DNA of 28,409 nt from assembly GCA_036725605.1 (NCBI GenBank), contig DAIMDW010000045.1, positions 1 through 28,409 of the forward strand, given 5' to 3'. Source of the DNA: CALBTQ01 sp036725605 (GTDB lineage Bacteria > Lernaellota > Lernaellaia > Lernaellales > Lernaellaceae). Position numbers and translations under genes: made by a program. The notes beneath the pieces were generated by a model that worked only from the letters and a program-made list of their open reading frames with translations, ran no database searches and was not told the DNA's origin. Shown piece after piece: positions 20,194-28,090 of the stretch (its first letter is position 1; each line of letters begins with the position of its first letter).

Positions 20194-20215
20194 GTTATTG
20201 AAACAGAAGGGAATC

Positions 20216-20250
20216 GGCGCGGCGCGCGAATCGGCCGCGCCTTGCATTCT
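20216..20250 (+). terminator. Probable terminator of the alpha-glucan operon
   Basis: GGCGCGGC (20216-20223) pairs perfectly with GCCGCGCC (20234-20241) across a 10-nt loop. It is followed by TTGCATTCT, a weak T-rich tail. It lies 23 nt after the stop of the last operon gene. Confidence 0.5.
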
Positions 20251-20269
20251 CGGACAATGAACATAAAAA
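20242..20269 (+). promoter_or_regulatory. Weak candidate promoter for the GPI-PLD-like gene
   Basis: TTGCAT (20242-20247) and TAAAAA (20264-20269) are spaced by 16 nt; both matches are modest. The 9-mer TAAAAATAG occurs at 20264-20272 and again at 20295-20303, 31 bp apart (about three helical turns), flanking a GCCCG/CGGGC hairpin. This could be a regulator site, or chance in an AT-rich gap. Confidence 0.25.
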
Positions 20270-20321
20270 TAGCCCGTTCGTAATGCGGGCCGCTTAAAAA
20301 TAGGGCCGGAGGTAGTTGACG

Positions 20322-23075
20322 ATGCGTTCACGTTGGATGTTGCTGCTTGTCTTTTCGCTGTTGTTTTCCGGCACGGCCTACGCGGCGGGCATGGCCGTTC
20401 ACACCGAAGTGTCCACGCGCGTGGCGTCTTTCTTCGATGATGAGGATTATCCGGAATACCGGCAGTACATCGTCGATCATCCGGAGGCTTATCAGGCGGG
20501 CTCGCCGTTCCCGGACTGGGGCTATCAGTTCGGCTACCCGGACGAGTCCGAGGAAGCGCACTGGCCGCCGTTCATGGAAGCCTTCGCCCAGTACATTCAC
20601 GACAACTACCCCAAGCCGTGGGACGAGGAGACGATCAAGATGGTCGTCTTTTATTTGGGCGTGGTGTCGCACAACAGCGCGGACGTGGACATCCACAGCG
20701 GCGACGGCACGATCGGCCTGCTGAGCCACCTGGAGTTTCACGACGATTTCGGGGCCGCGCATAACGTGGTCGACGGCGCGGGCGAATTTTACGAGAGTTA
20801 CGACCGCGACATGGATTGGGTGGAGTGGTCGTGGTACTGGCCCTTCGCCGACATCGCCGAGGTCTACCACATTCGCGGTTTCGAATCGGTGACGGCGGAG
20901 ATTCTGGAGCCGCGCACGCTCGTGTTCATGCTGGGCACCATCGCCATCCGCCTCGGCGGACATTTGATCTATCCGGTTTGCGCGTCGTGGTCGCCGTTTC
21001 TGGTCGAGGAACAACTCGATCTGTTCTACGGCGGACTCGACGGCATGGCCATTCGCACGATGTGGTCGTGGCAGCAGTACATCGAGTACGTCGAAAACGG
21101 CGTGCCGGATGAGGGCGCGGACGAACCGTCTTCGGTCATGCACGGCTACGACGCGCAACAGGCCGCGGCCATCGAGCTGGGCTGGGCGTTGTGGCGCGAT
21201 GGGTTGATCGAAATCGAAAGCGAACGCGGCGCGCGGGGCGTCACCTATCACGCGCGCGCACCGCGCTGGCTGCTGAATGAATCGTCCGCGAAGGGCGCGA
21301 CGAAGGATAACGAACCCTCGACGCTGATCGCCGGCGACCGCGATTATCTGCATTTCGGACACAGCCTCGCCGTGGGCGATTACAACCACGACGGCGAGCG
21401 CGACCTGGCGGTGGGCGCGCCGGGATACGGCGTGGTCGGCGCGCCGCAGTTGGGCGCGGTGTACGTGTACTACGGACGCAGCGAGTGGAGCGACGAGTTG
21501 TCGCCGGCCGACGCCGACGTTGCGCTGCTGGGCGAGGAAACGCACGGACGGCTCGGTTGGGCGCTGGCGACGGTCGACGTGAACGCCGACGGCATCGACG
21601 ATCTGGCGGTCGGCTCGCCCGCGACGCAGGCCGACGTACGCCAGTACAAAGGGCGCGTCGAGGTTTTCGCCGGATCGAGCGAAGGACTGACTTCCGCCTC
21701 GCTGCTCACGGTCGAGGGCGAACACAAATTCGCCAACGCGGGTCATAGCCTCGCCGGCGGCGATTTGAACGGCGACGGCTTCGCCGACCTGGTCGTCGGC
21801 GCGCCGCACTCCTGGAACGACGGGAACCATCGCGGGCTGGTCGGCGTGTTTTACGCGGGCTCGACCGACGGCGGCAAAGTCGGCGTGACCGCGGCCGACG
21901 TGGTGCTCGCGGGCGCCAACGCCTACGACATGCACGGGTACAACGTCGCGGTGCTGATCGACGGAAGCGAGCGGCTGCTGCTGGTGTCCGCGCCGGGCGT
22001 GAATAGCGACGACACGCAGGAAATCGGCGCGCTGGTCGCCTACGACTTCGCCGGCGACGATCCGACCGCGCCGGTGTTCACGCTCACGGGCGTCGGCGAG
22101 TTCGACAAGTTCGGCCTGCAGGTTGTGGCGGGCGACTTCGCGCAGGACGGCCGCACGCTGCTGGCGATCGCCGCGCCGTCGCTGACCGACGGCAACGCGA
22201 AATACGCGGGCGGCGTGTACGTGGTCGATCGCGACGAACTCAGCGGCGCGCAGACGATCGACGAAGTGAACGTCGCGACCGTCTTGCGCGGCGCGGCCAA
22301 GTGGGAACGATTCGGCTGGCGGCTGGCGGCGGGCGATCCGACCGGCGACGGCGCGCCCGATTTGTTGGTGGCGCAATCGCGGCACGACAACGGCAAGGAA
22401 CGCGTCGCCGGCGCGGCGTACCTGTTCGCGGGCGGCGACGATTTCCTTGCGGCCGATCAGACCGAGGCCAACGCCGACTGGGCGGCCTACGGCCCCGAAC
22501 GTTTCGGCCTGCTGGGGCAGGCGCTGCTCTTGACCGACATCGACGGCGACGGTCGCGATGACATCATCCTCGCCGCCAACCGCGATTACCACGGCGGTCG
22601 CGAGGCCGGCGCGGTGCGCATCTACCTCGCGCAGGATCCGGTCATCGACGCGTTGACGCCCGACGCAGCCGAACCCGGCGTGAGCGTCACGTTCACCATC
22701 GCGGGCGCGCTTTTCATCGCCGACGGTTTGCAGGTTTCGTTGCGGCAGGGCGAAGACGTGCTGACGCCCGACGAGATCGTTTCGGTCGAAAAAGACGCCA
22801 TCGAGTTTTCGTTGACGCTGCCGGCCGAGGCGAGCGGCGAATACGATCTGCACGTTGCGACCGTCTTCGGCGAGGGCACGCTGGCCGGCGCGTTGACCGT
22901 GGGCACGGCCGACGATGACACGACCGACGACGATGCGGTCGACGACGATTCGGTTGACGACGACATGACCGACGACGATGCCGTCGACGACGACGCCGCT
23001 GACGACGATGCGACCGACGATGATGACGCTTCATCCGATGATGATGATGACAACGATGATGGCTGCGGTTGCTGA
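20322..23075 (+). CDS. Secreted GPI-phospholipase D-like protein with FG-GAP propeller
   Basis: This 917-residue protein starts at the ATG at 20322, 9 nt after GGAGGT; an in-frame TTG at 20316 is too close to that site. The signal peptide ends near TAYA. Residues about 25-265 match the zinc-dependent phospholipase C-like domain of animal GPLD1: HTEVSTRVASFF, AYQAGSPFPDWGYQ, HWPPFMEAFAQYIHDNYPKP, FYLGVVSHNSADVDIHSGDG and SPFLVEEQLDLFYGGLDGMA, including the metal-ligand His/Asp pattern. Residues about 335-765 carry FG-GAP repeats with calcium-binding DxNxDG loops (DYNHDGERDLAVGAP, DVNADGIDDLAVGSP, DLNGDGFADLVVGAP, DIDGDGRDD). An IPT/TIG-like domain (about 772-858) follows, then an Asp-rich tail ending DDNDDGCGC. 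Bacteria generally lack GPI anchors, so the substrate is unknown; phospholipids or other phosphodiesters are likely. Confidence 0.88.
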   Translation: MRSRWMLLLVFSLLFSGTAYAAGMAVHTEVSTRVASFFDDEDYPEYRQYIVDHPEAYQAGSPFPDWGYQFGYPDESEEAHWPPFMEAFAQYIHDNYPKPWDEETIKMVVFYLGVVSHNSADVDIHSGDGTIGLLSHLEFHDDFGAAHNVVDGAGEFYESYDRDMDWVEWSWYWPFADIAEVYHIRGFESVTAEILEPRTLVFMLGTIAIRLGGHLIYPVCASWSPFLVEEQLDLFYGGLDGMAIRTMWSWQQYIEYVENGVPDEGADEPSSVMHGYDAQQAAAIELGWALWRDGLIEIESERGARGVTYHARAPRWLLNESSAKGATKDNEPSTLIAGDRDYLHFGHSLAVGDYNHDGERDLAVGAPGYGVVGAPQLGAVYVYYGRSEWSDELSPADADVALLGEETHGRLGWALATVDVNADGIDDLAVGSPATQADVRQYKGRVEVFAGSSEGLTSASLLTVEGEHKFANAGHSLAGGDLNGDGFADLVVGAPHSWNDGNHRGLVGVFYAGSTDGGKVGVTAADVVLAGANAYDMHGYNVAVLIDGSERLLLVSAPGVNSDDTQEIGALVAYDFAGDDPTAPVFTLTGVGEFDKFGLQVVAGDFAQDGRTLLAIAAPSLTDGNAKYAGGVYVVDRDELSGAQTIDEVNVATVLRGAAKWERFGWRLAAGDPTGDGAPDLLVAQSRHDNGKERVAGAAYLFAGGDDFLAADQTEANADWAAYGPERFGLLGQALLLTDIDGDGRDDIILAANRDYHGGREAGAVRIYLAQDPVIDALTPDAAEPGVSVTFTIAGALFIADGLQVSLRQGEDVLTPDEIVSVEKDAIEFSLTLPAEASGEYDLHVATVFGEGTLAGALTVGTADDDTTDDDAVDDDSVDDDMTDDDAVDDDAADDDATDDDDASSDDDDDNDDGCGC

Positions 23076-23108
23076 CGTGTATTGAATCGCGCTGACGAAA
23101 ATCCTTCC

Positions 23109-23138
23109 TCGACACGCGCAGGGCGCGGTTGTTAGAAT
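23109..23138 (+). promoter_or_regulatory. Sigma70-type promoter for phnDCE
   Basis: TCGACA (23109-23114, 5/6) and TAGAAT (23133-23138, 5/6) are spaced by 18 nt, giving a leader of about 28 nt before the phnD start. No Pho-box-like direct repeats are seen next to it. Confidence 0.55.
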
Positions 23139-23172
23139 TCATTCCGCTCAATTCAAACCGAGGAGACTTGTG

Positions 23173-24144
23173 GTGCGCGCGCGTCGGCTGTGGTTGCTGT
23201 TGCTCGTTTGTCTGTTGGCGCTGAGCGCCTGCTCGGACGAACGCACGCTCAGCGACGAGGTCGAGACGTGGGCCGCGCAGATCCGCGACAGCCAATGGGG
23301 CGGCAAGGGCGAGCTGGGCACGGCGGGCAATCCGGTGAAGATGTTCTTCACGCCCAGCGCCGAGGCCGACCGCATCATTCTGTCCGCCGAGGATGTCGCG
23401 CAGGCGTTGGAGAAACTGACCGGGCTGAAGATTCTGGTGCGCGTACCGACCAGTTACGCGGTGCTCATTCAGGCGTTGGGCGCCGACGCGGCCGACGTGG
23501 CGTGGATCACGCCGTTCGCCTATGTTCGCGCGCACGAACTCAACGGCGCGCTGCCGCTGCTGCGCATCGTGCGTTACGGCAGCGACGTGTATTACGGCCA
23601 GTTTCTGGTGCGCGCCGACAGCGATCTGCAGCGGCTGGAGGACATCGCCGGGCGGCGCATCGGCTACACCGACGCGGCGTCGACGACCGGGCACATTTTC
23701 CCCAAGGCAATGCTGATCAAGCGCGGCATTGCGCCGGCGCAGGAGGTGTTTCTCGGCGGGCATCCGCAGGCGGTGCTGGCGGTGCGCGACGGCAAGGTCG
23801 ACGTGGCCTGCACCTGGCACAGCCCGGTGCGCGACGGACAGCTTCAGGATGCGCGCAAACTCGTGCGCGCGACGTTCCCGCATATTTTCGACGAGGTGCG
23901 GATTCTGGCGCTGAGCGAGCCGATCCCCAACGATCTGGTGGCGGTGCGCGCCACGTTGCCCGCGCCCATTCGCGAGCGCATGAAGGACGGTCTGCTGCGT
24001 TTCGTGGCCACGCCGGCCGGGCGCGAGGCGCTGGAGAAACTTTACGGCGTGACCGCGTTGGTGCCCACGGTGGACGCCGACTACGAGGTCATTCGCGAAG
24101 CGGTGCGGCTCACGCCGGAGCTGGCCAAACAACTGTTGGAGTAG
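23173..24144 (+). CDS. phnD: Phosphonate/phosphite/phosphate-binding lipoprotein, PhnD type
   Basis: This 323-residue lipoprotein is the binding subunit of a PhnCDE-type importer. The signal ends LSAC (Cys20). The mature part shows the family pattern: VKMFFTPSAEADRIILSAED, LTGLKILVRVPTSYAVLIQALG, ADVAWITPFAYVRAHE, YYGQFLVRADSDLQRLEDIAGRRIGYTDAASTTGHIFPKA and GHPQAVLAVRDGKVDVACTW. The STTGH loop is where PhnD/PtxB relatives contact the phosphono group. The GTG at 23173 has GAGGAG 7 nt upstream; the GTG at 23170 is possible but very close. No C-P lyase or phosphonatase gene is visible, so the ligand may be phosphonate, phosphite or phosphate. Confidence 0.9.
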   Translation: MRARRLWLLLLVCLLALSACSDERTLSDEVETWAAQIRDSQWGGKGELGTAGNPVKMFFTPSAEADRIILSAEDVAQALEKLTGLKILVRVPTSYAVLIQALGADAADVAWITPFAYVRAHELNGALPLLRIVRYGSDVYYGQFLVRADSDLQRLEDIAGRRIGYTDAASTTGHIFPKAMLIKRGIAPAQEVFLGGHPQAVLAVRDGKVDVACTWHSPVRDGQLQDARKLVRATFPHIFDEVRILALSEPIPNDLVAVRATLPAPIRERMKDGLLRFVATPAGREALEKLYGVTALVPTVDADYEVIREAVRLTPELAKQLLE

Positions 24145-24146
24145 AC

Positions 24147-24905
24147 GTGCTGACCATCCGCGGCCTGACCAAGATTTACGACGACGGCACGCCGGCGCTG
24201 CGCGGCGTGGATCTGACCGTCGCGCGCGGCGAGTTCGTCGCGGTGGTCGGGCTGTCGGGCAGCGGCAAGAGCACGCTGCTGCGTTGCATCAACCGCCTGA
24301 TCGATCCGAGCGCCGGGACGATCGAGGTCGACGGCACGGACATGACCGCCGCGCAGGGCGAAAAGCTGCGCGCGGCGCGTCGACGCATCGCGATGATCTT
24401 CCAGCAGTTCAACCTCGTGCCGCGTCACAGCGTGCTGCGCAACGTGCTGACCGGCGCGTTGGGCAACAAGGGCGCGGCGGCGGGCGTGCTGGGCTTGTTC
24501 ACCGCCGCCGAACGCGAGCGGGCGCGCGCGAATCTCGCCCTGGTGGGCATCGCCGAAAAATCGGCCGCGCGTGTGGAGGCGTTGTCGGGCGGGCAGAAGC
24601 AGCGGGTGGCGATTGCCCGCGCGCTGATGCAGGAACCGGTGCTGCTGTTGGCCGACGAGCCGGTGGCCAGCCTCGATCCGGCGACCAGCCATTCGGTGAT
24701 GAAGTACCTCGCGGCGCTCAACCGCGAGCACGGGCTGACGGTGCTGTGCAACCTGCATTTTCTTTCGCTGGCCCGGCGCTACGGCACGCGGGTGATCGCG
24801 CTCAAAGACGGTCTGATCGTCTACGATGGCGCGCCCGAGGGCATCGACGAAACGCGCTTCCGCGAGATTTACGGCGAAGAGGCCGAGGAGGTGGAAATCC
24901 GATGA
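24147..24905 (+). CDS. phnC: ABC importer ATPase, PhnC type
   Basis: This 252-residue ATPase starts at GTG two bases after the phnD stop (MLTIRGLTKIYDDGTPALRG...). Walker A is GLSGSGKST near 37-45, the Q-loop is in IFQQFNLVPRHSVLRNVL (a PhnC-style sequence), signature LSGGQKQRVAIARALMQ lies near 148, Walker B LLLADEPVASLD near 168 and the H-loop is in CNLHFLSLARRYGTRV. The LVPR..VL.NVL..ALG stretch and CNLH in the H-loop region are characteristic of PhnC. It couples ATP hydrolysis to uptake through the PhnE permease that overlaps its end. Confidence 0.94.
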   Translation: MLTIRGLTKIYDDGTPALRGVDLTVARGEFVAVVGLSGSGKSTLLRCINRLIDPSAGTIEVDGTDMTAAQGEKLRAARRRIAMIFQQFNLVPRHSVLRNVLTGALGNKGAAAGVLGLFTAAERERARANLALVGIAEKSAARVEALSGGQKQRVAIARALMQEPVLLLADEPVASLDPATSHSVMKYLAALNREHGLTVLCNLHFLSLARRYGTRVIALKDGLIVYDGAPEGIDETRFREIYGEEAEEVEIR

Positions 24906-26104
24906 GCGCCGCGCCGACCGGTCGTCAGCGTTTGCGGTTCTTGTGGGACCGCCTGCGCGGCTTCGTCGTCGATTGGGCGCTGGTCGCCTTCGGCCTGCTG
25001 CTGATCCACTTTCTGCTCGCCTACTATTTCACCGTGCACGTCCGCTACACGTGGATCGTCTGGCTGCTCGTCGCGGCGTTGCTGGCCGAGACGTTGCGCG
25101 CGTGGGGCGCGTCGCCGGCGCTGCGGCTGTTCGGCAAGCGGCTGGTCGACCGGGACAATCAACCGCCCGCCCATTCGCGCCGTTTGCTGCGCCTGGTGAC
25201 GTGGCTGCCCGCCGCGGCCGTCGCCGGCGCGGGGTTGTGGACGGCGGTGCTGCGCGCCGACGGGCTGACCTGGCACGACCGACTCAGCGGCACGCGGCTG
25301 GTCGAACGACCCAAGGACTCCGTCGGGCCGCCGTGGTATCGCACCGGTTGGGGCGTGGTGACGATCCTACTGTTCGTGCTGACCTACTGGGTCGCGGCGC
25401 TGGTCACCGAGGTGGACCTGGGCAAGTTCCTGAGCCGCGCGGCGACGGCCAAGCCGATCTTCCAGGGATTGTTCACGCCCGAATGGTCGCTGCTGGCGCT
25501 GGCGATCAAGAACATCATCATCACCTTGTTCCTGGCGTTGGTGGCGACGACGCTCGCGGTGCCGGCGGCGTTTTTGCTGAGCTTTCTGGGCGCGCGCAAC
25601 CTGATGACCGGCTCGCGCACGGGGCTGGCGGCGTACTACGCGGTGCGCACGGTGATGAACGTGACGCGCTCGATCGAGCCGCTGGTGTGGGCGATCATTT
25701 TTTCGGTGTGGGTGGGCATCGGTCCGTTCGCCGGCACGTTGGCGCTGGCCATCCACTCGATCGCCGGGCTGGGCAAGCTCTACAGCGAACAGCTCGAAGC
25801 GATCGATCCCGGCCCGCTGGAGGCGGTGCGTTCGACCGGCGCGCGCACGCTGCCGCTGTTGCGTTGGGGCGTCGTGCCGCAGATCGTGCCGCCGTTTTTG
25901 TCCTTCACGATTTACCGTTGGGACATCAACGTGCGCATGGCGACGATCATCGGTCTGGTCGGCGGCGGCGGCATCGGCCAGATGCTCATGCAGTATCAGC
26001 AACTGGTGAAGTGGCAGGCGGTCGGGTTGTGCATGTGGCTGATCGCGCTGGTCGTGTGGATCATGGACATCCTCTCGGCGAAGATCCGTGAACGGCTGGT
26101 GTAG
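24902..26104 (+). CDS. phnE: RDD-domain/PhnE permease fusion
   Basis: This 400-residue inner-membrane permease starts at the ATG in the ATGA overlap with phnC. The C-terminal part (about 150-400) is an ordinary PhnE permease: TPEWSLLALAIKNIIITLFLALVATTLAVP, RSIEPLVWAIIFSVWVGIGPFAGTLALAIHS, the EAA-like loop GPLEAVRSTGARTLPLLRWGVVP near 303, and IIGLVGGGGIGQ. The first 145 residues are extra. They carry the RDD-family signature: R17-x2-G-x3-D24 (RLRGFVVDW), two hydrophobic helices, LFGKRLVDRDNQPP, RRLLRLVTW and TWHDRLSGTRLV near 122-133. RDD domains are membrane domains of mostly unknown role, some linked to ion transport. Ordinary PhnE is about 260 residues, so this is a true extension. Confidence 0.92.
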   Translation: MSAAPTGRQRLRFLWDRLRGFVVDWALVAFGLLLIHFLLAYYFTVHVRYTWIVWLLVAALLAETLRAWGASPALRLFGKRLVDRDNQPPAHSRRLLRLVTWLPAAAVAGAGLWTAVLRADGLTWHDRLSGTRLVERPKDSVGPPWYRTGWGVVTILLFVLTYWVAALVTEVDLGKFLSRAATAKPIFQGLFTPEWSLLALAIKNIIITLFLALVATTLAVPAAFLLSFLGARNLMTGSRTGLAAYYAVRTVMNVTRSIEPLVWAIIFSVWVGIGPFAGTLALAIHSIAGLGKLYSEQLEAIDPGPLEAVRSTGARTLPLLRWGVVPQIVPPFLSFTIYRWDINVRMATIIGLVGGGGIGQMLMQYQQLVKWQAVGLCMWLIALVVWIMDILSAKIRERLV

Positions 26105-26220
26105 AGGGATAAAACGGGCCGTCGATTTTCCCCTGCGAGGCGGGAAAAAAATGTGCTATCGTGCGCTGGATTCACTCCCCGGAATCGCTTGAATCGGTTG
26201 CTCATCAATTACGAAACGAA

Positions 26221-26249
26221 TTGTCATTATTGGATAATCCAATTATATC
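26221..26249 (+). promoter_or_regulatory. Promoter with embedded palindromic operator, upstream of 5'-nucleotidase
   Basis: TTGTCA (26221-26226, 5/6) and TATATC (26244-26249, 4/6) are spaced by 17 nt. The spacer is almost wholly a perfect palindrome, ATTGGAT-A-ATCCAAT (26229-26243). The start site would be near 26256, giving a leader of roughly 110 nt that contains a GCCGC...GCGGC inverted repeat (about 26296-26322). An operator in this position usually means direct repression. The palindrome also argues that this stretch is regulatory and not the N-terminus of a longer protein. Confidence 0.55.
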
Positions 26250-26367
26250 CGCACCGGTTTGGATGCTTTACAAGCCGGAATTCGGAGGCTACACTGAGCC
26301 GCCGAAAAAGCGGGGATTTGCGGCACGAATCTTCGCGCTGAAAACGCAAAATTCGAGAAATACAGCG

Positions 26368-28089
26368 ATGTCAAATTTGACGGTTAGCAGGCCTTGGCGC
26401 GTCGGGATTCCCTTGTTGCTGGCGATTCTGGCGCTGATGTTCGGGTGCGCCTATCAGGGCGCCGACGTCGATCTGACGAACCAGGATGTGCGCTTGACCT
26501 TGCTGCACACCGCCGACGTTCACAGCCGGATTCTCCCCTACGATTACAGCCCGCTGTACACCGAGCGCATGCTGGGACTGGTCGAGGATCGCGGCCCCTT
26601 CGGCGGCCTGGCGCAAATCGCCACGATCATCGATCGTGAGCGGAAGAAGGCGCGGCGGAGCATGTGGCTGGATTCCGGCGACGCGTTCCAGGGCGCGCCC
26701 ATCTTTAATGTGTTCCACGGCGAGCCGGAAATTCGCGCCCTGTCGACGGCGGGGCTGGACGCGTTCGTGCTGGGCAATCACGAGTTCGACGCCGGTCCGG
26801 AGAACACGGCCGAACAGCTTTCGAAGTGGGCGGCGTTTCCGGTGTTGGGCGCGAACTACCGGTGGGAAGTCGAGAAGTCGCACACCGAGATCATGAAGAA
26901 CCTGGTCAAGCCGTTCATCATCCGCAACATTCAGGGGCTGAAGGTGGCGATCATCGGCATGGCCAACACGTCGTCGATGTACTCGCTGGGCGAGGGCGAC
27001 AATTCGTTGGGCGCGCAGCCGGTGAACTTCATCCAGTTGACGCAGGAGCTGGTCGACGAGCTGCGGCCCGACGTCGACGTGGTGATTCTGCTGAGCCACC
27101 TGGGCCTGACCGAGGACCTCGAGGTGGCGCGCAACGTGTGCGGCATCGACGTGGTGATGGGCGGGCACCATCACGTGGCGCTGGACCCGCCGACGGTCGT
27201 GCCCTACGCGCCGATCGTCGACGAGGTCAGCGACATCGACGGATTCACCTATCGCGATAGCTGCGCCGACCACAAAACGATCGTCAGCCATCCGCAGGCC
27301 TTCGCCAAGTTCGTCGGCCGCCTCGATCTGATCATCCGCAACGGCCAGGTCAAATCGCACAGCTACAAGTTGATTCCCGTCGACGCGACAGTGCCGCGCA
27401 AGGCCGAGGTGTGGGAGTTGCTCGAACCGTATTACATCGAGCTGTCGCACACGATCGACCTGGACCGCGTGCTGGCGCGGGCGGACGCCGATCTGGATCG
27501 CTTCGGGTTCACCGGCGGCGATTCGATGCTCGGCAATTTCGTCGCCGAGGCGATGCAGTTGCGGCCCGGCGTGGAAACCGATTTTTGCGTGACCAACTCG
27601 CTGGGCATCCGCACCGACATCCAGGAAGGCGACATCCTGCTGGAGCACCTGTACAACGTGCTGCCGTTCGAAAACACGATCACCACGATTTATCTGTCGG
27701 GGATCGAGGTGCAGGAACTGCTCGACTACGCCACGCAGCGCAGCGCCGGGCGCGGCTGTTCGAGCCAGATTCAGGTGGCGGGCATCACCTTCACCATGAA
27801 CTGCCGCGAGGGCGAGGCGCAGGACATCGAGATCAACGGCATTCCGCTCAACTACGGCTCGGTGTACGAGATGGCCACGAACGATTACATGGCCTGGGGC
27901 GGTTCGGGGTTCGAGATTCTGGCGCGCAACACGTCGAAGGTGGACACCGGCATCAGCATGCGCAGCGCGGTGATCGACTACATGAGCCGGCATCCGCAGT
28001 TGCCGGTCTGCGACGACGAGGACACTCCCATCGATCAATGTACCAGCGGCCTGGCGATCGAGGACGGCCGCATCAAGACGGTGTATTAA
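26368..28089 (+). CDS. Lipoprotein 5'-nucleotidase (UshA-type metallophosphoesterase)
   Basis: This 573-residue enzyme is predicted to remove phosphate from nucleotides or related esters outside the inner membrane. The ATG at 26368 opens a signal ending LALMFGC (Cys27). An upstream in-frame Met (26161) lies before the predicted promoter and gives no signal. Metal-binding motifs of the calcineurin-like domain are intact: LLHTADVHSRI (about 47-57), DSGDAFQGAP (about 103), GNHEFDAGPENT (about 137) and GGHHHVAL (about 266). The 5'-nucleotidase C-terminal domain (about 375-520) includes GDSMLGNFVAEAM, TNSLGIRTDI and ATNDYMAWGGSGF. A cysteine-containing insertion (GRGCSSQ...MNCRE) is present. Relatives include UshA, CpdB and NAD-cleaving enzymes, so the exact substrate is open. 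A lipoprotein gene follows after one base. Confidence 0.92.
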   Translation: MSNLTVSRPWRVGIPLLLAILALMFGCAYQGADVDLTNQDVRLTLLHTADVHSRILPYDYSPLYTERMLGLVEDRGPFGGLAQIATIIDRERKKARRSMWLDSGDAFQGAPIFNVFHGEPEIRALSTAGLDAFVLGNHEFDAGPENTAEQLSKWAAFPVLGANYRWEVEKSHTEIMKNLVKPFIIRNIQGLKVAIIGMANTSSMYSLGEGDNSLGAQPVNFIQLTQELVDELRPDVDVVILLSHLGLTEDLEVARNVCGIDVVMGGHHHVALDPPTVVPYAPIVDEVSDIDGFTYRDSCADHKTIVSHPQAFAKFVGRLDLIIRNGQVKSHSYKLIPVDATVPRKAEVWELLEPYYIELSHTIDLDRVLARADADLDRFGFTGGDSMLGNFVAEAMQLRPGVETDFCVTNSLGIRTDIQEGDILLEHLYNVLPFENTITTIYLSGIEVQELLDYATQRSAGRGCSSQIQVAGITFTMNCREGEAQDIEINGIPLNYGSVYEMATNDYMAWGGSGFEILARNTSKVDTGISMRSAVIDYMSRHPQLPVCDDEDTPIDQCTSGLAIEDGRIKTVY

Positions 28090-28090
28090 G

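Noticed and set aside
23173..26104. Phosphonate catabolism locus (C-P lyase)
   Set aside because: Only the importer genes are present; no phnG-M, phnX or phnW homologue is seen in the window.
26126..26149. TTTTCCC...GGGAAAA inverted repeat after phnE as a terminator
   Set aside because: On the plus strand it is followed by A residues and not T, and the inner stem is imperfect. It may be chance or weak structure.
26161..26367. N-terminal extension of the 5'-nucleotidase from an upstream Met
   Set aside because: It runs through the predicted promoter and palindrome, lacks a signal peptide, and would bury the lipobox inside the protein.
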